Source: an uncultured Wohlfahrtiimonas sp.
Lineage (GTDB): Bacteria > Pseudomonadota > Gammaproteobacteria > Cardiobacteriales > Wohlfahrtiimonadaceae
DNA length: 43,831 nt
Assembly: GCA_947631095.1 (NCBI GenBank)
Contig: CANRJX010000004.1
Location: forward strand, 1-43,831
Direction of reading: 5' to 3'
Shown here: positions 1-9,470 of the stretch, piece by piece
Layout: each line of letters begins with the position of its first letter
Position numbering within the stretch: the stretch's first letter is position 1
Notes under the pieces: generated by a model
Told to the model about the DNA's origin: nothing
Databases searched by the model: none
The model's input: the letters and a program-made list of their open reading frames with translations, nothing else
Program-made: the position numbers and the translations under genes

Positions 1-225
1 TATGATGAAAATCCTGGCGCCGATGTTCCTGTAGAGCAAATGATTCGCAAAGCAACAGATAATACTAAAGGCATTCGCTTAGGTAATATGTTACAAATTC
101 GTACAATCATGGACGAAGAAGCAGAGCAGGTTTGGACAGGTAAACAAACCCCACAACAAGCTTTGGATAATGTTGTAGAGCGTGGTAATGCGTTATTAAA
201 ACGATTTGAACGTGTTAATCAATAG
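1..225 (+). CDS. ugpB: sn-glycerol-3-phosphate ABC transporter substrate-binding protein, C-terminal part (first of two tandem ugpB copies, truncated by window start)
   Basis: Frame open from base 1; the C-terminal ~74 aa closely matches the C-terminus of the complete UgpB at 398-1708 ([39 protein letters not shown]). Confidence 0.85.
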   Translation, partial: YDENPGADVPVEQMIRKATDNTKGIRLGNMLQIRTIMDEEAEQVWTGKQTPQQALDNVVERGNALLKRFERVNQ

Positions 226-246
226 TCGATCAAGATAATATATGAG

Positions 247-270
247 CCCAATCATAGGATTGGGTTTTTT
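247..270 (+). terminator. Rho-independent terminator after first ugpB copy
   Basis: CCCAATC-ATAG-GATTGGG followed by TTTTTT. Confidence 0.8.
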
Positions 271-397
271 ATTTTGCTTACTTTTTAACTACATTGATTG
301 GGTGTTTAATTTAAAAATATGTGGTAAAAATAGTCCGAGGGTAAAATCTTCAGTTGGACGTATTAAATAAATATAAATTTTATGGAGTAAATCATAG

Positions 398-1708
398 ATG
401 AAATTAAATAAAATTGCTTTGGCAGCTATGTTGGGCGTTGGTTCATTGATGACAGCAACGTATGCACAAACTGAAATTCAATGGTGGCATTCGATGAATG
501 GTGCGTTGAATGATTGGGTGAATGATTTAGCCAATGAATTTAATGCGAGCCAATCGGATTATAAAGTTGTTCCAGTTTTTAAAGGTGACTATGAACAATC
601 TATGACAGCAGGAGTTGCGGCGATTCGTTCTGGTGAAGCCCCTGATATCCTACAAGTTTTTGAAGTGGGTACAGCATCCATGATCCACTCAAAAGGCATC
701 ACAAAATCTGTATCTGAAATTATGAAAGAGAATGATATTCCTTTTGATATTAATGATTATATCCCTGCAGTTGCGAGTTACTATGCATCGCCTGAAGGCG
801 ATTTGTTGTCATTACCATTCAACAGCTCGACAACTGTAATGTATTACAACAAAGATGAATTTAAAAAAGCAGGTTTAGATCCTGATAAAGCACCAAAAAC
901 TTGGAAAGAATTGCGTGAAGCAACAGAAGCTTTGAAAGCAGCGGGTAGCAAATGCCCTATGACTATTTCATGGATGGGATGGACGCAGCTAGAAAGCTTT
1001 TCAGCATGGCATAACGTGCCATATGCGACTAAAAATAATGGTTTTGACGGTTTAGATGTCGAATTACAATTTAATACACCATTGCACGTTAAGCATTTTG
1101 AAAACTTGAATGACATGGCAAAGAATGGTTTATTTGTTTACAAAGGCCGTTCAGTAGCATCTCAGCCTGCATTTTTATCAGGTGAATGTGCAATTTTCAT
1201 GGGTTCATCAGGTTTTTATTCAGGCTTAAAGCGTGATGCACAATTTGAATTTGCAGAAACAACATTGCCATATTATGACGATGTAGAAGGCGCACCACAA
1301 AATACAGTCATCGGTGGAGCAAGTTTATGGGTATTGAATGGTAAACCAGCAGAAAACTATAAAGGCGTTGCTAAATTCTTTGAATTCATTTCAGAGCCTG
1401 AAAGAGCAGCACAAAGCCACATGAGAACGGGTTATTTGCCCGTTACAAAAGAAGCATTTGAAATCACTGAAAAAACAGGTTTCTATAATGAAAACCCAGG
1501 TGCTGATGTTCCTGTAGAACAGATGATTAGAGATACAACTGACAATACAAAAGGTTTACGTTTAGGCAATATGCTTCAAATTCGTACAATCGTTGATGAA
1601 GAAACAGAGCAAATTTGGACAGGTAAAAAAGAACCAAAAGCTGCATTAGATAGCGCAGTTGAGCGTGGTAATGCATTGTTGAAACGTTTTGAGAGAGCGA
1701 ATAAGTAG
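398..1708 (+). CDS. ugpB: sn-glycerol-3-phosphate ABC transporter substrate-binding protein
   Basis: Signal peptide plus QTEIQWWHSMNGALNDWVNDLANEFN..., typical UgpB; followed by ugpAEC and ugpQ. Confidence 0.92.
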   Translation: MKLNKIALAAMLGVGSLMTATYAQTEIQWWHSMNGALNDWVNDLANEFNASQSDYKVVPVFKGDYEQSMTAGVAAIRSGEAPDILQVFEVGTASMIHSKGITKSVSEIMKENDIPFDINDYIPAVASYYASPEGDLLSLPFNSSTTVMYYNKDEFKKAGLDPDKAPKTWKELREATEALKAAGSKCPMTISWMGWTQLESFSAWHNVPYATKNNGFDGLDVELQFNTPLHVKHFENLNDMAKNGLFVYKGRSVASQPAFLSGECAIFMGSSGFYSGLKRDAQFEFAETTLPYYDDVEGAPQNTVIGGASLWVLNGKPAENYKGVAKFFEFISEPERAAQSHMRTGYLPVTKEAFEITEKTGFYNENPGADVPVEQMIRDTTDNTKGLRLGNMLQIRTIVDEETEQIWTGKKEPKAALDSAVERGNALLKRFERANK

Positions 1709-1716
1709 CTTTGATG

Positions 1717-1752
1717 AAGAAGTGGAGAAACTATTTCTTCACTTCTTTTTTT
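1717..1752 (+). terminator. Intercistronic terminator/attenuator hairpin between ugpB and ugpA
   Basis: AAGAAGTGGAGAAA-CTA-TTTCTTCACTTCTT (14-bp stem with one G-U) followed by a T run. Confidence 0.8.
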
Positions 1753-1781
1753 ATTAGTATCGAAGCAAAGGCTATAGTTTT

Positions 1782-2660
1782 ATGAAATTATATTTTAAGC
1801 ATTATCGTGTTTTACCATGGCTGTTGATTCTGCCTCAATTAGTCATTATCGCCATTTTCTTTTATTGGCCTGCAGGACAAGCATTGGTCCAAAGTTTTCA
1901 GTTAGAAGATATTTTTGGCACGTCTCGTGAATGGGTTGGCTTTGAAAATTTCCGCACTCTGTTTGCGGATAAAACTTATGTTGGCTCTGTCTATGTAACG
2001 ATTTATTTTTCATTTTGGGTAACGTTGCTGGGCTTAAGTTTATCGCTATTTTTAGCATTTTTTATGCAAAAAGTCGTTCGAGCCTCACTTTTTTATCGCA
2101 CAGCATTAATTTTACCTTATGCAGTATCGCCAATTATTGTCGGTGTATTGTGGACATTTATGTTTGCACCATCGTTTGGTATTGTTTCTTATTGGTTAAG
2201 TAAGATAGGCATTACTTGGAACCATCAATTAGACGCTGATCAAGCGATGTGGTTGGTCATCATTGCTTCGATATGGAAGCAAATTTCTTATAACTTTTTA
2301 TTCTTCTTTGCAGGTTTGCAAGCCATTCCTAAATCATTGATGGAAGCTGCTGCAATTGATGGAGCAGGCCCTTGGCGTAGATTTTTTTCTATCCAATTTC
2401 CTTTATTGTGGCCAACAACATTCTTTTTATGCGTGATCAACGTGGTTTACGTTTTCTTTGATACATTTGCGATCATTGATGCTTTAACGCAAGGTGGGCC
2501 GGGTAAAGCAACATCAACATTGGTATACCGCATTTATTTTGATGGCTTTAAGGCTATGGATTATGGTGGCTCTGCGGCGCAATCTGTAATTCTCATGGGC
2601 TTTGTACTTATGTTGACAATCGTTCAATTCCGTTTCATCGATCGTAAGGGGAATCAATAA
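1782..2660 (+). CDS. ugpA: glycerol-3-phosphate ABC transporter permease UgpA
   Basis: Binding-protein-dependent permease with EAAAIDGAGPWRRFF motif; position in ugp operon. Confidence 0.9.
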   Translation: MKLYFKHYRVLPWLLILPQLVIIAIFFYWPAGQALVQSFQLEDIFGTSREWVGFENFRTLFADKTYVGSVYVTIYFSFWVTLLGLSLSLFLAFFMQKVVRASLFYRTALILPYAVSPIIVGVLWTFMFAPSFGIVSYWLSKIGITWNHQLDADQAMWLVIIASIWKQISYNFLFFFAGLQAIPKSLMEAAAIDGAGPWRRFFSIQFPLLWPTTFFLCVINVVYVFFDTFAIIDALTQGGPGKATSTLVYRIYFDGFKAMDYGGSAAQSVILMGFVLMLTIVQFRFIDRKGNQ

Positions 2661-2662
2661 TT

Positions 2663-3505
2663 ATGATAGAGAATCGTCCCGGGTTAAAATTTTTATCCCA
2701 TTTCTTTTTAATCATCTCAGTATTGTTGGTTTGTTTTCCGATCTATTTGGCATTTGTCGCTTCAACGCAAACAGCTCAAGAAGTTGTGAATGTTCCGTTA
2801 TCTTTAGTGCCCGGTGATCAATTTTGGGCAAACTATTCTAAAGCTTTATCAGGCGGTGATGGTGTTTCGATCTCGGCAGCACGCATGCTATGGGTAACAA
2901 CGGTTATGACATTAATCATTGCCTTGGGAAAAATAGCGATTTCGTTATTATCAGCTTTTGCAATCGTCTATTTTAGATTTCCATTTAGAATTTTACTATT
3001 TTGGATCATCTTCATTACTTTGATGTTGCCAGTTGAAGTTCGTATTATTCCAACCTTTGATGTTGTGGCAAACTTAAAAATGTTGAATAGCTATGCAGGT
3101 TTAACCATTCCGTTAATTGCTTCTGCCACAGCAACATTTTTATTCCGCCAGTTTTTTAAGACAGTACCTGATGAGCTCTTAGAGGCAGCGAGGATTGATG
3201 GGGCAGGCGCATTACGTTTTTTTAAAGATATCTTATTGCCATTATCCATACCGACAGTTGCATCGTTATTTGTGATTCAATTCATTTATGGTTGGAATCA
3301 GTATTTGTGGCCACTTTTGATGGCAACCAAAGAAGACATGTTTCCGTTATCTGTTGGATTAAGACAGTTGATGGGGAATGGTGATGTCGCTGTAGATTGG
3401 AATATCGTAATGGCAACAGTTGTGTTGATGCTTATACCACCCATGTTAGTCATCTTATTGATGCAAAAATGGTTGGTAAAAGGCTTGATCGACAGCGAGA
3501 AATAA
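2663..3505 (+). CDS. ugpE: glycerol-3-phosphate ABC transporter permease UgpE
   Basis: EAARIDGAGALRFFKDILLPLS permease motif; operon position. Confidence 0.9.
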   Translation: MIENRPGLKFLSHFFLIISVLLVCFPIYLAFVASTQTAQEVVNVPLSLVPGDQFWANYSKALSGGDGVSISAARMLWVTTVMTLIIALGKIAISLLSAFAIVYFRFPFRILLFWIIFITLMLPVEVRIIPTFDVVANLKMLNSYAGLTIPLIASATATFLFRQFFKTVPDELLEAARIDGAGALRFFKDILLPLSIPTVASLFVIQFIYGWNQYLWPLLMATKEDMFPLSVGLRQLMGNGDVAVDWNIVMATVVLMLIPPMLVILLMQKWLVKGLIDSEK

Positions 3506-3525
3506 ACAAAGGAAGTTAGAAAATT

Positions 3526-4632
3526 ATGTCTACAGTTCAGTTAAAAAATATTACTAAGCATTATGGCTCAAAAAGAAAGCCAGGGCCTTTAATCCTTAAA
3601 GGGATTGATATTGATATTCAAGATGGTGAGTTTATTGTTGTTGTGGGTCCATCAGGTTGTGGTAAGTCGACGTTATTACGTGTCATTGCAGGTTTAGAAG
3701 AAAGTTCTGGTGGCACGATTATGATTGGTGATAAAGATGTTACTCAACTTGAGCCTGCTCAGCGTGATATTGCTATGGTTTTTCAAAACTATGCTTTATA
3801 TCCTCACATGAGTGTGCGTGAGAACATGGCTTATGGTGTGAAACTCGCTAAAATGCCGAAAGATGAAATAGATAGACGCATTCAAGATACGGCTAAAATG
3901 TTAGACATCGAGCAACACTTGGATAAAAAACCGAATCAATTATCTGGTGGGCAAAGACAACGTGTGGCGATGGGGCGTGCAATTGTGCGTAAACCAAAAT
4001 TATTTTTATTTGATGAGCCGCTGTCAAACTTGGATGCAAAATTAAGAACATCAACACGTTTAGAAATTCGTCGTCGTCATAATCAAATTGGCATTACTTC
4101 ATTGTATGTGACGCATGATCAAACTGAAGCGATGACATTGGCGGATAGAATCATCATTATGAATGGCGGTGTTGTGGAACAATTTGGTACACCTAGTGAA
4201 ATATTTCATTCACCAGCATCCACGTTCGTAGCTAATTTCATGGGTTCTCCTGCTATGAATTTATTGAATGTAGAGATTAAAGATCAGAAGGTCTATTTGG
4301 GTGATGTTGAGCTGAAAAATATTGCAATACCTGCTGGCATTCAAAATAGTGGTAAAAAAGAGTGGATATTGGGCATTCGTCCTGAACACTTTGAAATCTT
4401 AGCTGAAGAAAACGATCGCTCTTGGAATGTTGTATTGTCTTTGTCTGAAACTTTGGGTTCTGAACAATTGCTATATACCAATTTGGGAAATGTTGCATTG
4501 ACGATTCGAACAGAAGATTCTCGTGATTCGGATAGCAAATATCAACGTCATCAGAGTTTTTATGTCGTGCCAAAATTTGAAGAGATTTTATGGTTTGATG
4601 CAACAACACAAAAAAGATTCATCGATCAATAA
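3526..4632 (+). CDS. ugpC: glycerol-3-phosphate ABC transporter ATP-binding protein UgpC
   Basis: Walker A GPSGCGKST, signature LSGGQRQRVAMGRA, Walker B LFLFDEPLSNLD; MalK/UgpC-type C-terminal domain. Confidence 0.92.
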   Translation: MSTVQLKNITKHYGSKRKPGPLILKGIDIDIQDGEFIVVVGPSGCGKSTLLRVIAGLEESSGGTIMIGDKDVTQLEPAQRDIAMVFQNYALYPHMSVRENMAYGVKLAKMPKDEIDRRIQDTAKMLDIEQHLDKKPNQLSGGQRQRVAMGRAIVRKPKLFLFDEPLSNLDAKLRTSTRLEIRRRHNQIGITSLYVTHDQTEAMTLADRIIIMNGGVVEQFGTPSEIFHSPASTFVANFMGSPAMNLLNVEIKDQKVYLGDVELKNIAIPAGIQNSGKKEWILGIRPEHFEILAEENDRSWNVVLSLSETLGSEQLLYTNLGNVALTIRTEDSRDSDSKYQRHQSFYVVPKFEEILWFDATTQKRFIDQ

Positions 4633-4643
4633 AGGAGTATAAA

Positions 4644-5402
4644 ATGCCAGAAAATTTTAGATACCCAAATTTGATTGCTCATCGTGGAGCAGGCAAAGAA
4701 GCGCCTGAAAACACTTTGGCGGCATTTAGACTGGGTGCAAAAAATGGTTATACAATGTTTGAATGTGATGTGAAGTTATCGAAGGATAAAGAGCTGTTTT
4801 TGCATCATGATGATCATTTAGCACGAACGACCAATAGTGAAGGTTTAGCCAATTTATACACTTGGAATGAGCTTTCTAAAATAGATGCTGGCGGTTGGCA
4901 CTCTATGCATTACACTGGCGAGCCTTTGGCCAGATTAGCGCAATTGGTCGATTTTGTATTGATGAATAAATTCCAGCTAGACATTGAGCTAAAGCCAAAT
5001 GATGGTGAAGCGTATGAAACGGGTGTCGAAGTCGCTAATTATTTAGAAAATCGCTTAGAATTTAATGCTGATAAATATCCATTTTTATTATCATCTTTTC
5101 AGCCGGAAGCTTTGAAAGGGGCAATGGATACTGCACCACATATCCCAAGAGCTCTTTTGGTAGATGATTGGGAAAATGACATTGAGAAGTTTTTTGATAC
5201 ATTATCTGAATTAAAATGTGTTGGTATCATTACTAATTATAGAATTTTATCTGCTGAGATCGTTCATCGTTGCCATAGTTTAGGCGTTTTTGTGATGGTC
5301 TATACTGCAAATGAACCTGAAGATATTAAATATTTATTTTCAATCGGTGTCGATTCTGTAATTACAGATAATATGCGATTTTTAAAAGACTCTATGAGTT
5401 GA
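4644..5402 (+). CDS. ugpQ: glycerophosphodiester phosphodiesterase UgpQ
   Basis: LIAHRGAGKEAPENTLAAFRLG..GYTMFECDVKLSKD GDPD motif; last gene of ugp operon. Confidence 0.9.
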   Translation: MPENFRYPNLIAHRGAGKEAPENTLAAFRLGAKNGYTMFECDVKLSKDKELFLHHDDHLARTTNSEGLANLYTWNELSKIDAGGWHSMHYTGEPLARLAQLVDFVLMNKFQLDIELKPNDGEAYETGVEVANYLENRLEFNADKYPFLLSSFQPEALKGAMDTAPHIPRALLVDDWENDIEKFFDTLSELKCVGIITNYRILSAEIVHRCHSLGVFVMVYTANEPEDIKYLFSIGVDSVITDNMRFLKDSMS

Positions 5403-5419
5403 AATTGATGAGTAATAAA

Positions 5420-5450
5420 AAAAGCTTTGGCAATCGCCAAAGCTTTTTTT
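5420..5450. terminator. Bidirectional terminator between convergent ugpQ and the ykvI-like gene
   Basis: AAAAGCTTTGGC-AATC-GCCAAAGCTTTT with T run on + and A run upstream. Confidence 0.85.
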
Positions 5451-5464
5451 ATTGCATGAAGAAT

Positions 5465-6565
5465 TTATACAGTTGGTGTAGCAATAACTTCTGCTTCTTC
5501 AGTAAGAAGAGCTTCTTTTTGATCTTTTTTAATTTTAAAAGGTGAGATGATTAAAATAGCGATCAATAATAAACCTAAATAGCCAATTAATGGATATAAG
5601 TAAGCAACTAAACTCGTAAAGCCTGCAAAACTGATTAAGAAACCAATAATGCCAGTTACAACTGCAAAGATGTATGAGCGTTTAGTTTGCATTACTGTAA
5701 AGCGTGCAACAAATGCGTAGTACATAGCAACGCCTGTGTTATAAATCATACCGAACAATACAAATGTCATTAATATGCCTAATGTTGGTGAGATATCTTG
5801 GATGATTTTTAATAAAGGTAAGCCAACATCTTTAACGTCATCAATTTTATAGAAAATTGCAAAGTGCGCGATGATGATCAATACGCCAATGCCTAATCCA
5901 CCTAATAAACCACCCCATTTCGCAATATTTTCATTTTTTTCACTACCGCCCATTACTAATGCCATACCCGCGCCGACAGCTACGTTAAATGAAACATAGT
6001 TAATGGTTGAAACAAACCAGTTTGGTAAAGAGCTTGGCACTGATTGTGCAATTGGCTCTAATTCTGCAAGTGTTGTCTGAGCTGATAATAAGCTGTAAGC
6101 ACAGATAATTGCTAATGCGATGATTAATGTTGGTGTGATCGCCGCAATTAAAGCAATAACGCGATTAATTGGCAATAACACAGTTGCGGTTACCAATACT
6201 GTCATGATTAAGCTGCCCACCCAATTTGGTAAAGCATATTGTTGATGAAGCATGCTACCTGCACCCGCAACCATTACAATACCTACGCCAAAGAGCGTTA
6301 AAATAATGATATAGTCGATTGCAATACCCATAAATTTACCGCTGAGTTTATAAATTGCTTCATCATGTGATTGTGCTTTTAAGCGACTGCCCATCATCAT
6401 CAACATCATGCCCATGTAGGCAAATAATCCTGTTGCCACGACTGCACCAGCTGTTCCCCACATGCCAAAGCTCGTGAAGTACTGAAGTATTTCTTGTCCA
6501 GACGCAAAACCAGCGCCAACAATTATTCCTATAAATGCAAATGCCATTTGAATCACTTTATACAT
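5465..6565 (-). CDS. YkvI-family (APC-superfamily-like) membrane protein, paralog 1
   Basis: Multiple TM segments; N-terminal IIVGAGFASGQEILQYFTSFG motif typical of YkvI-type proteins. Confidence 0.75.
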   Translation of the reverse strand: MYKVIQMAFAFIGIIVGAGFASGQEILQYFTSFGMWGTAGAVVATGLFAYMGMMLMMMGSRLKAQSHDEAIYKLSGKFMGIAIDYIIILTLFGVGIVMVAGAGSMLHQQYALPNWVGSLIMTVLVTATVLLPINRVIALIAAITPTLIIALAIICAYSLLSAQTTLAELEPIAQSVPSSLPNWFVSTINYVSFNVAVGAGMALVMGGSEKNENIAKWGGLLGGLGIGVLIIIAHFAIFYKIDDVKDVGLPLLKIIQDISPTLGILMTFVLFGMIYNTGVAMYYAFVARFTVMQTKRSYIFAVVTGIIGFLISFAGFTSLVAYLYPLIGYLGLLLIAILIISPFKIKKDQKEALLTEEAEVIATPTV

Positions 6566-6768
6566 AAATATCCCCTTTGATTTATAAATATGTAGTTAGT
6601 TTGTAGCTAAATAAACCAGCTATATAAACCATATTTTTTGATAAAACACAAATTTTCGGTAGTTAATTTTCAATTTAATGCAAATTTAAATCTTAATCTA
6701 TTGATTTATATTAAACATTTAATACATTAATTTTTGTTAATAGTGAGCTGAAAAATAACCCCGAAATA

Positions 6769-6786
6769 CACCAATAATGCTTGGTG
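6769..6786. repeat. Short inverted repeat in divergent intergenic region
   Basis: CACCAA-TAATGC-TTGGTG perfect 6-bp arms between ykvI-like (-) and MFS (+) genes. Confidence 0.5.
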
Positions 6787-6902
6787 ATAATTTAGAGTCA
6801 GTTGATGTTAATAAATATTTTCTTGAAAGGATTGAAATTTTAAAAGAGCTGTGGCTATGATTGTTGTTCATTTAAATTAAATTTAAGCTTAGGAACGTTT
6901 TT

Positions 6903-8222
6903 ATGTCTGCAACCATATCTCAATCGGATAATTATTCTCCCTCCGCACGCCCGTTAAACAAAGAAGATTATAAAACATTAGGTCTCTCATCTTTAGGTGG
7001 GACTTTAGAGTTTTATGATTTTGTTATTTATGCTCTTTATATTGAAACCGTCGTTAAAAAACTGTTTTTACCAGCAGATCTGATGGGAACTGTTTGGGGT
7101 GATATTTATGCTTGGGGTGGCTTTGCTGCAGGTTATATTGCACGTCCGATTGGTGGCATTATTATGGCGCACTTTGGTGATACTTTAGGCCGTAAAAAAA
7201 TGTTTACCTTGAGTGTTGCGATGATGGCATTACCAACATTCGTCATAGGTGTGATGCCAACATATGAAACACTTGGTTTACTTGCTCCTGTTTTATTGAT
7301 CATTATGCGCATGTTCCAAGGCGCAGCAATTGGTGGTGAAATGCCAGGTGCTTGGGTATTTATTGCAGAACACACACCACGCAATCGTTATGGTTTAGGT
7401 ATCGGTGTTTTAACAAGCGGCATCACAGGCGGTATTTTATTAGGTTTCTTAGTTTCTATTTTGATCGACTTAACATTTACTCCTGAAGAAATTTTAGCTT
7501 ATGCATGGAGAATCCCATTTATTGCAGGCGGTTTATTTGGTGTTATTTCTGTGTATTTGCGTCGTTATTTATCTGAAACACCAATTTTCCAAGAGATGGC
7601 TGAACGTAAAGAGTTATCTAAAGAAATTCCCGTTGTCACTGTGATGAAAAAGCATAAATGGGCTTGTATTATTGTGACACTTTTGACGTGGACATTATCT
7701 ACAACAGTAATGGTTGTTATCTTAATGACACCTGTAAAAGTATTGGGGGGCATGTATAAATTATCATCCATTGATGCACGCATTACAGGTTCTATCATGG
7801 CATTAACGCTGACGTTAGGTTGTGTGCTATTTGGTTGGATGGAAGATATTTTAAAAACTCGTTTAACAGCGTTAATTGCCTGGGGCGGTTTAGCCATTAC
7901 ATCTTTCATCTTCTATATGGCTTTGACGATGAATCCAAGCACTGAAACGATCTATTTATTGGCAGGATTAATCGGTTTATTCACAGGCTCAATCGCATTG
8001 ACACCTATCATTGGTACAAGAGCATTTCCTGCAAAAATTCGTTATTCAGGTTTATCATTTTCTTATAACTTAGCATATGCCGCATTTAGTGCGATCACGC
8101 CTGCATTAACGATTTGGTTGCTAGACATTACACCAATCGGTGCAGCTTGGTACATTAGCGTCGTTGCAGTTTTAGGTATTATTGTTGCGTGCTTACCATT
8201 ATCTTATAAAGGTTATCAATAG
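6903..8222 (+). CDS. MFS transporter, metabolite:H+ symporter (MHS)-like
   Basis: 12-TM MFS with FYDFVIYALY, ARPIGGIIMAHFGDTLGRKKMFT and RMFQGAAIGGE motifs. Confidence 0.85.
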   Translation: MSATISQSDNYSPSARPLNKEDYKTLGLSSLGGTLEFYDFVIYALYIETVVKKLFLPADLMGTVWGDIYAWGGFAAGYIARPIGGIIMAHFGDTLGRKKMFTLSVAMMALPTFVIGVMPTYETLGLLAPVLLIIMRMFQGAAIGGEMPGAWVFIAEHTPRNRYGLGIGVLTSGITGGILLGFLVSILIDLTFTPEEILAYAWRIPFIAGGLFGVISVYLRRYLSETPIFQEMAERKELSKEIPVVTVMKKHKWACIIVTLLTWTLSTTVMVVILMTPVKVLGGMYKLSSIDARITGSIMALTLTLGCVLFGWMEDILKTRLTALIAWGGLAITSFIFYMALTMNPSTETIYLLAGLIGLFTGSIALTPIIGTRAFPAKIRYSGLSFSYNLAYAAFSAITPALTIWLLDITPIGAAWYISVVAVLGIIVACLPLSYKGYQ

Positions 8223-8236
8223 GTTGAATCAAGTTT

Positions 8237-8322
8237 ATAGAGAATGCTCAATAATAGTTTTTTTTAATTTTAGATCATTCATTTAATTATTTTTATAACG
8301 TAATTATTGGTGCATTCTCTAT
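8237..8322 (+). promoter_or_regulatory. Long-range inverted repeat between MFS and carbamate kinase genes
   Basis: ATAGAGAATGC-T-CAATAAT ... ATTATTG-GT-GCATTCTCTAT: 11 + 7 bp pairing around a loop containing a T run. Confidence 0.5.
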
Positions 8323-8375
8323 TACACTGTTAGCGTTAATGAGCTTCATTACAACTTTATGAAAAGGAAAACTTT

Positions 8376-9332
8376 ATGACCGATCAAAAAAAAGTGCCTG
8401 TAATGGTTTTAGCAATTGGCGGTAACGCATTAATTGAAGACAATAATCATATTGATATGAAATCTCAGCGTGAAGTTGCTGAGAAACTGGCGGTTGATGT
8501 AGTTAATTTGGTCGAAGCTGGCTGGCGTGTTGTATTAACCCATGGCAATGGCCCACATGTAGGGATTCATTTAATACAAGATGCTGCAGCGACTGAGCTC
8601 CCTCAATATCCTTTAGATCATCATGTATCGAGTACACAAGGTGAAATTGGCTATTTATTACAATCAGCAATTGGTAATGAATTTAAGAAACGTGGCATCA
8701 ATAAACCTGTAGTATCGGTTGTGACTCAAGTTGAAGTTGATCCACAAGATCCTGCATTTTTAACGCCAAATAAACCTGTTGGCGTATTTATGGATGAAGC
8801 AGTGGCTAAAGAAAAATCGACTAAAGATGGCTGGGACATTGTTGAAGATTCTGGTCGCGGCTGGAGAAGGGTCGTTGCCTCTCCATCACCGAAAGCAATT
8901 GTTGAATTAGATGTTATTAAAAGTTTGGTGGATTCAGATGCTTTAGTCATTGCATGCGGTGGCGGTGGCATTCCTGTTCAGAGAAATGCTGATAATACCG
9001 TGACAGGCATTGAGTCAGTGATTGATAAAGATCGTGTATCTTCATTATTGGCAGCAGATTTACAAGCTGATGTATATTTGATTCCAACGGGTGTTGAACA
9101 AATTGCTGTGAATTTTGGCAAACCAAATCAAGAATGGTTGTCTGAATTATCAGTCGCGGATGCTGAAAAGTATAAAGCAGAAGGTCAGTTTCCTGCAGGC
9201 AGTATGTTGCCAAAAGTTGAATCATTGTTGGATTACATCGCGGCATGTCCAAATGGCGTTGGGATTGTGACAAAACTTGAAATGATGGCAGATGCATTAA
9301 AAGGTACTAAAGGGACTAGAATTCATAAATAG
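8376..9332 (+). CDS. arcC: carbamate kinase
   Basis: LAIGGNALIED...THGNGPHVG...VIACGGGGIPV...SSLLAADLQADVYLIPTGVEQIAVNFGKP amino-acid-kinase family signatures. Confidence 0.9.
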   Translation: MTDQKKVPVMVLAIGGNALIEDNNHIDMKSQREVAEKLAVDVVNLVEAGWRVVLTHGNGPHVGIHLIQDAAATELPQYPLDHHVSSTQGEIGYLLQSAIGNEFKKRGINKPVVSVVTQVEVDPQDPAFLTPNKPVGVFMDEAVAKEKSTKDGWDIVEDSGRGWRRVVASPSPKAIVELDVIKSLVDSDALVIACGGGGIPVQRNADNTVTGIESVIDKDRVSSLLAADLQADVYLIPTGVEQIAVNFGKPNQEWLSELSVADAEKYKAEGQFPAGSMLPKVESLLDYIAACPNGVGIVTKLEMMADALKGTKGTRIHK

Positions 9333-9352
9333 TTTTTTATTATCAATGTATT

Positions 9353-9377
9353 AAAAGGCGGTTTGACCGCCTTTTTT
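9353..9377 (+). terminator. Rho-independent terminator after carbamate kinase
   Basis: AAAAGGCGG-TTTGA-CCGCCTTTTTT. Confidence 0.85.
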
Positions 9378-9470
9378 ATTTTTGATTATATTTAGATTTA
9401 GCAGAGAAAAAATTTTATTGCTCGTGATTATATGTATATTAATACGGATATAAAAAGGAGAGTTTGTAAA

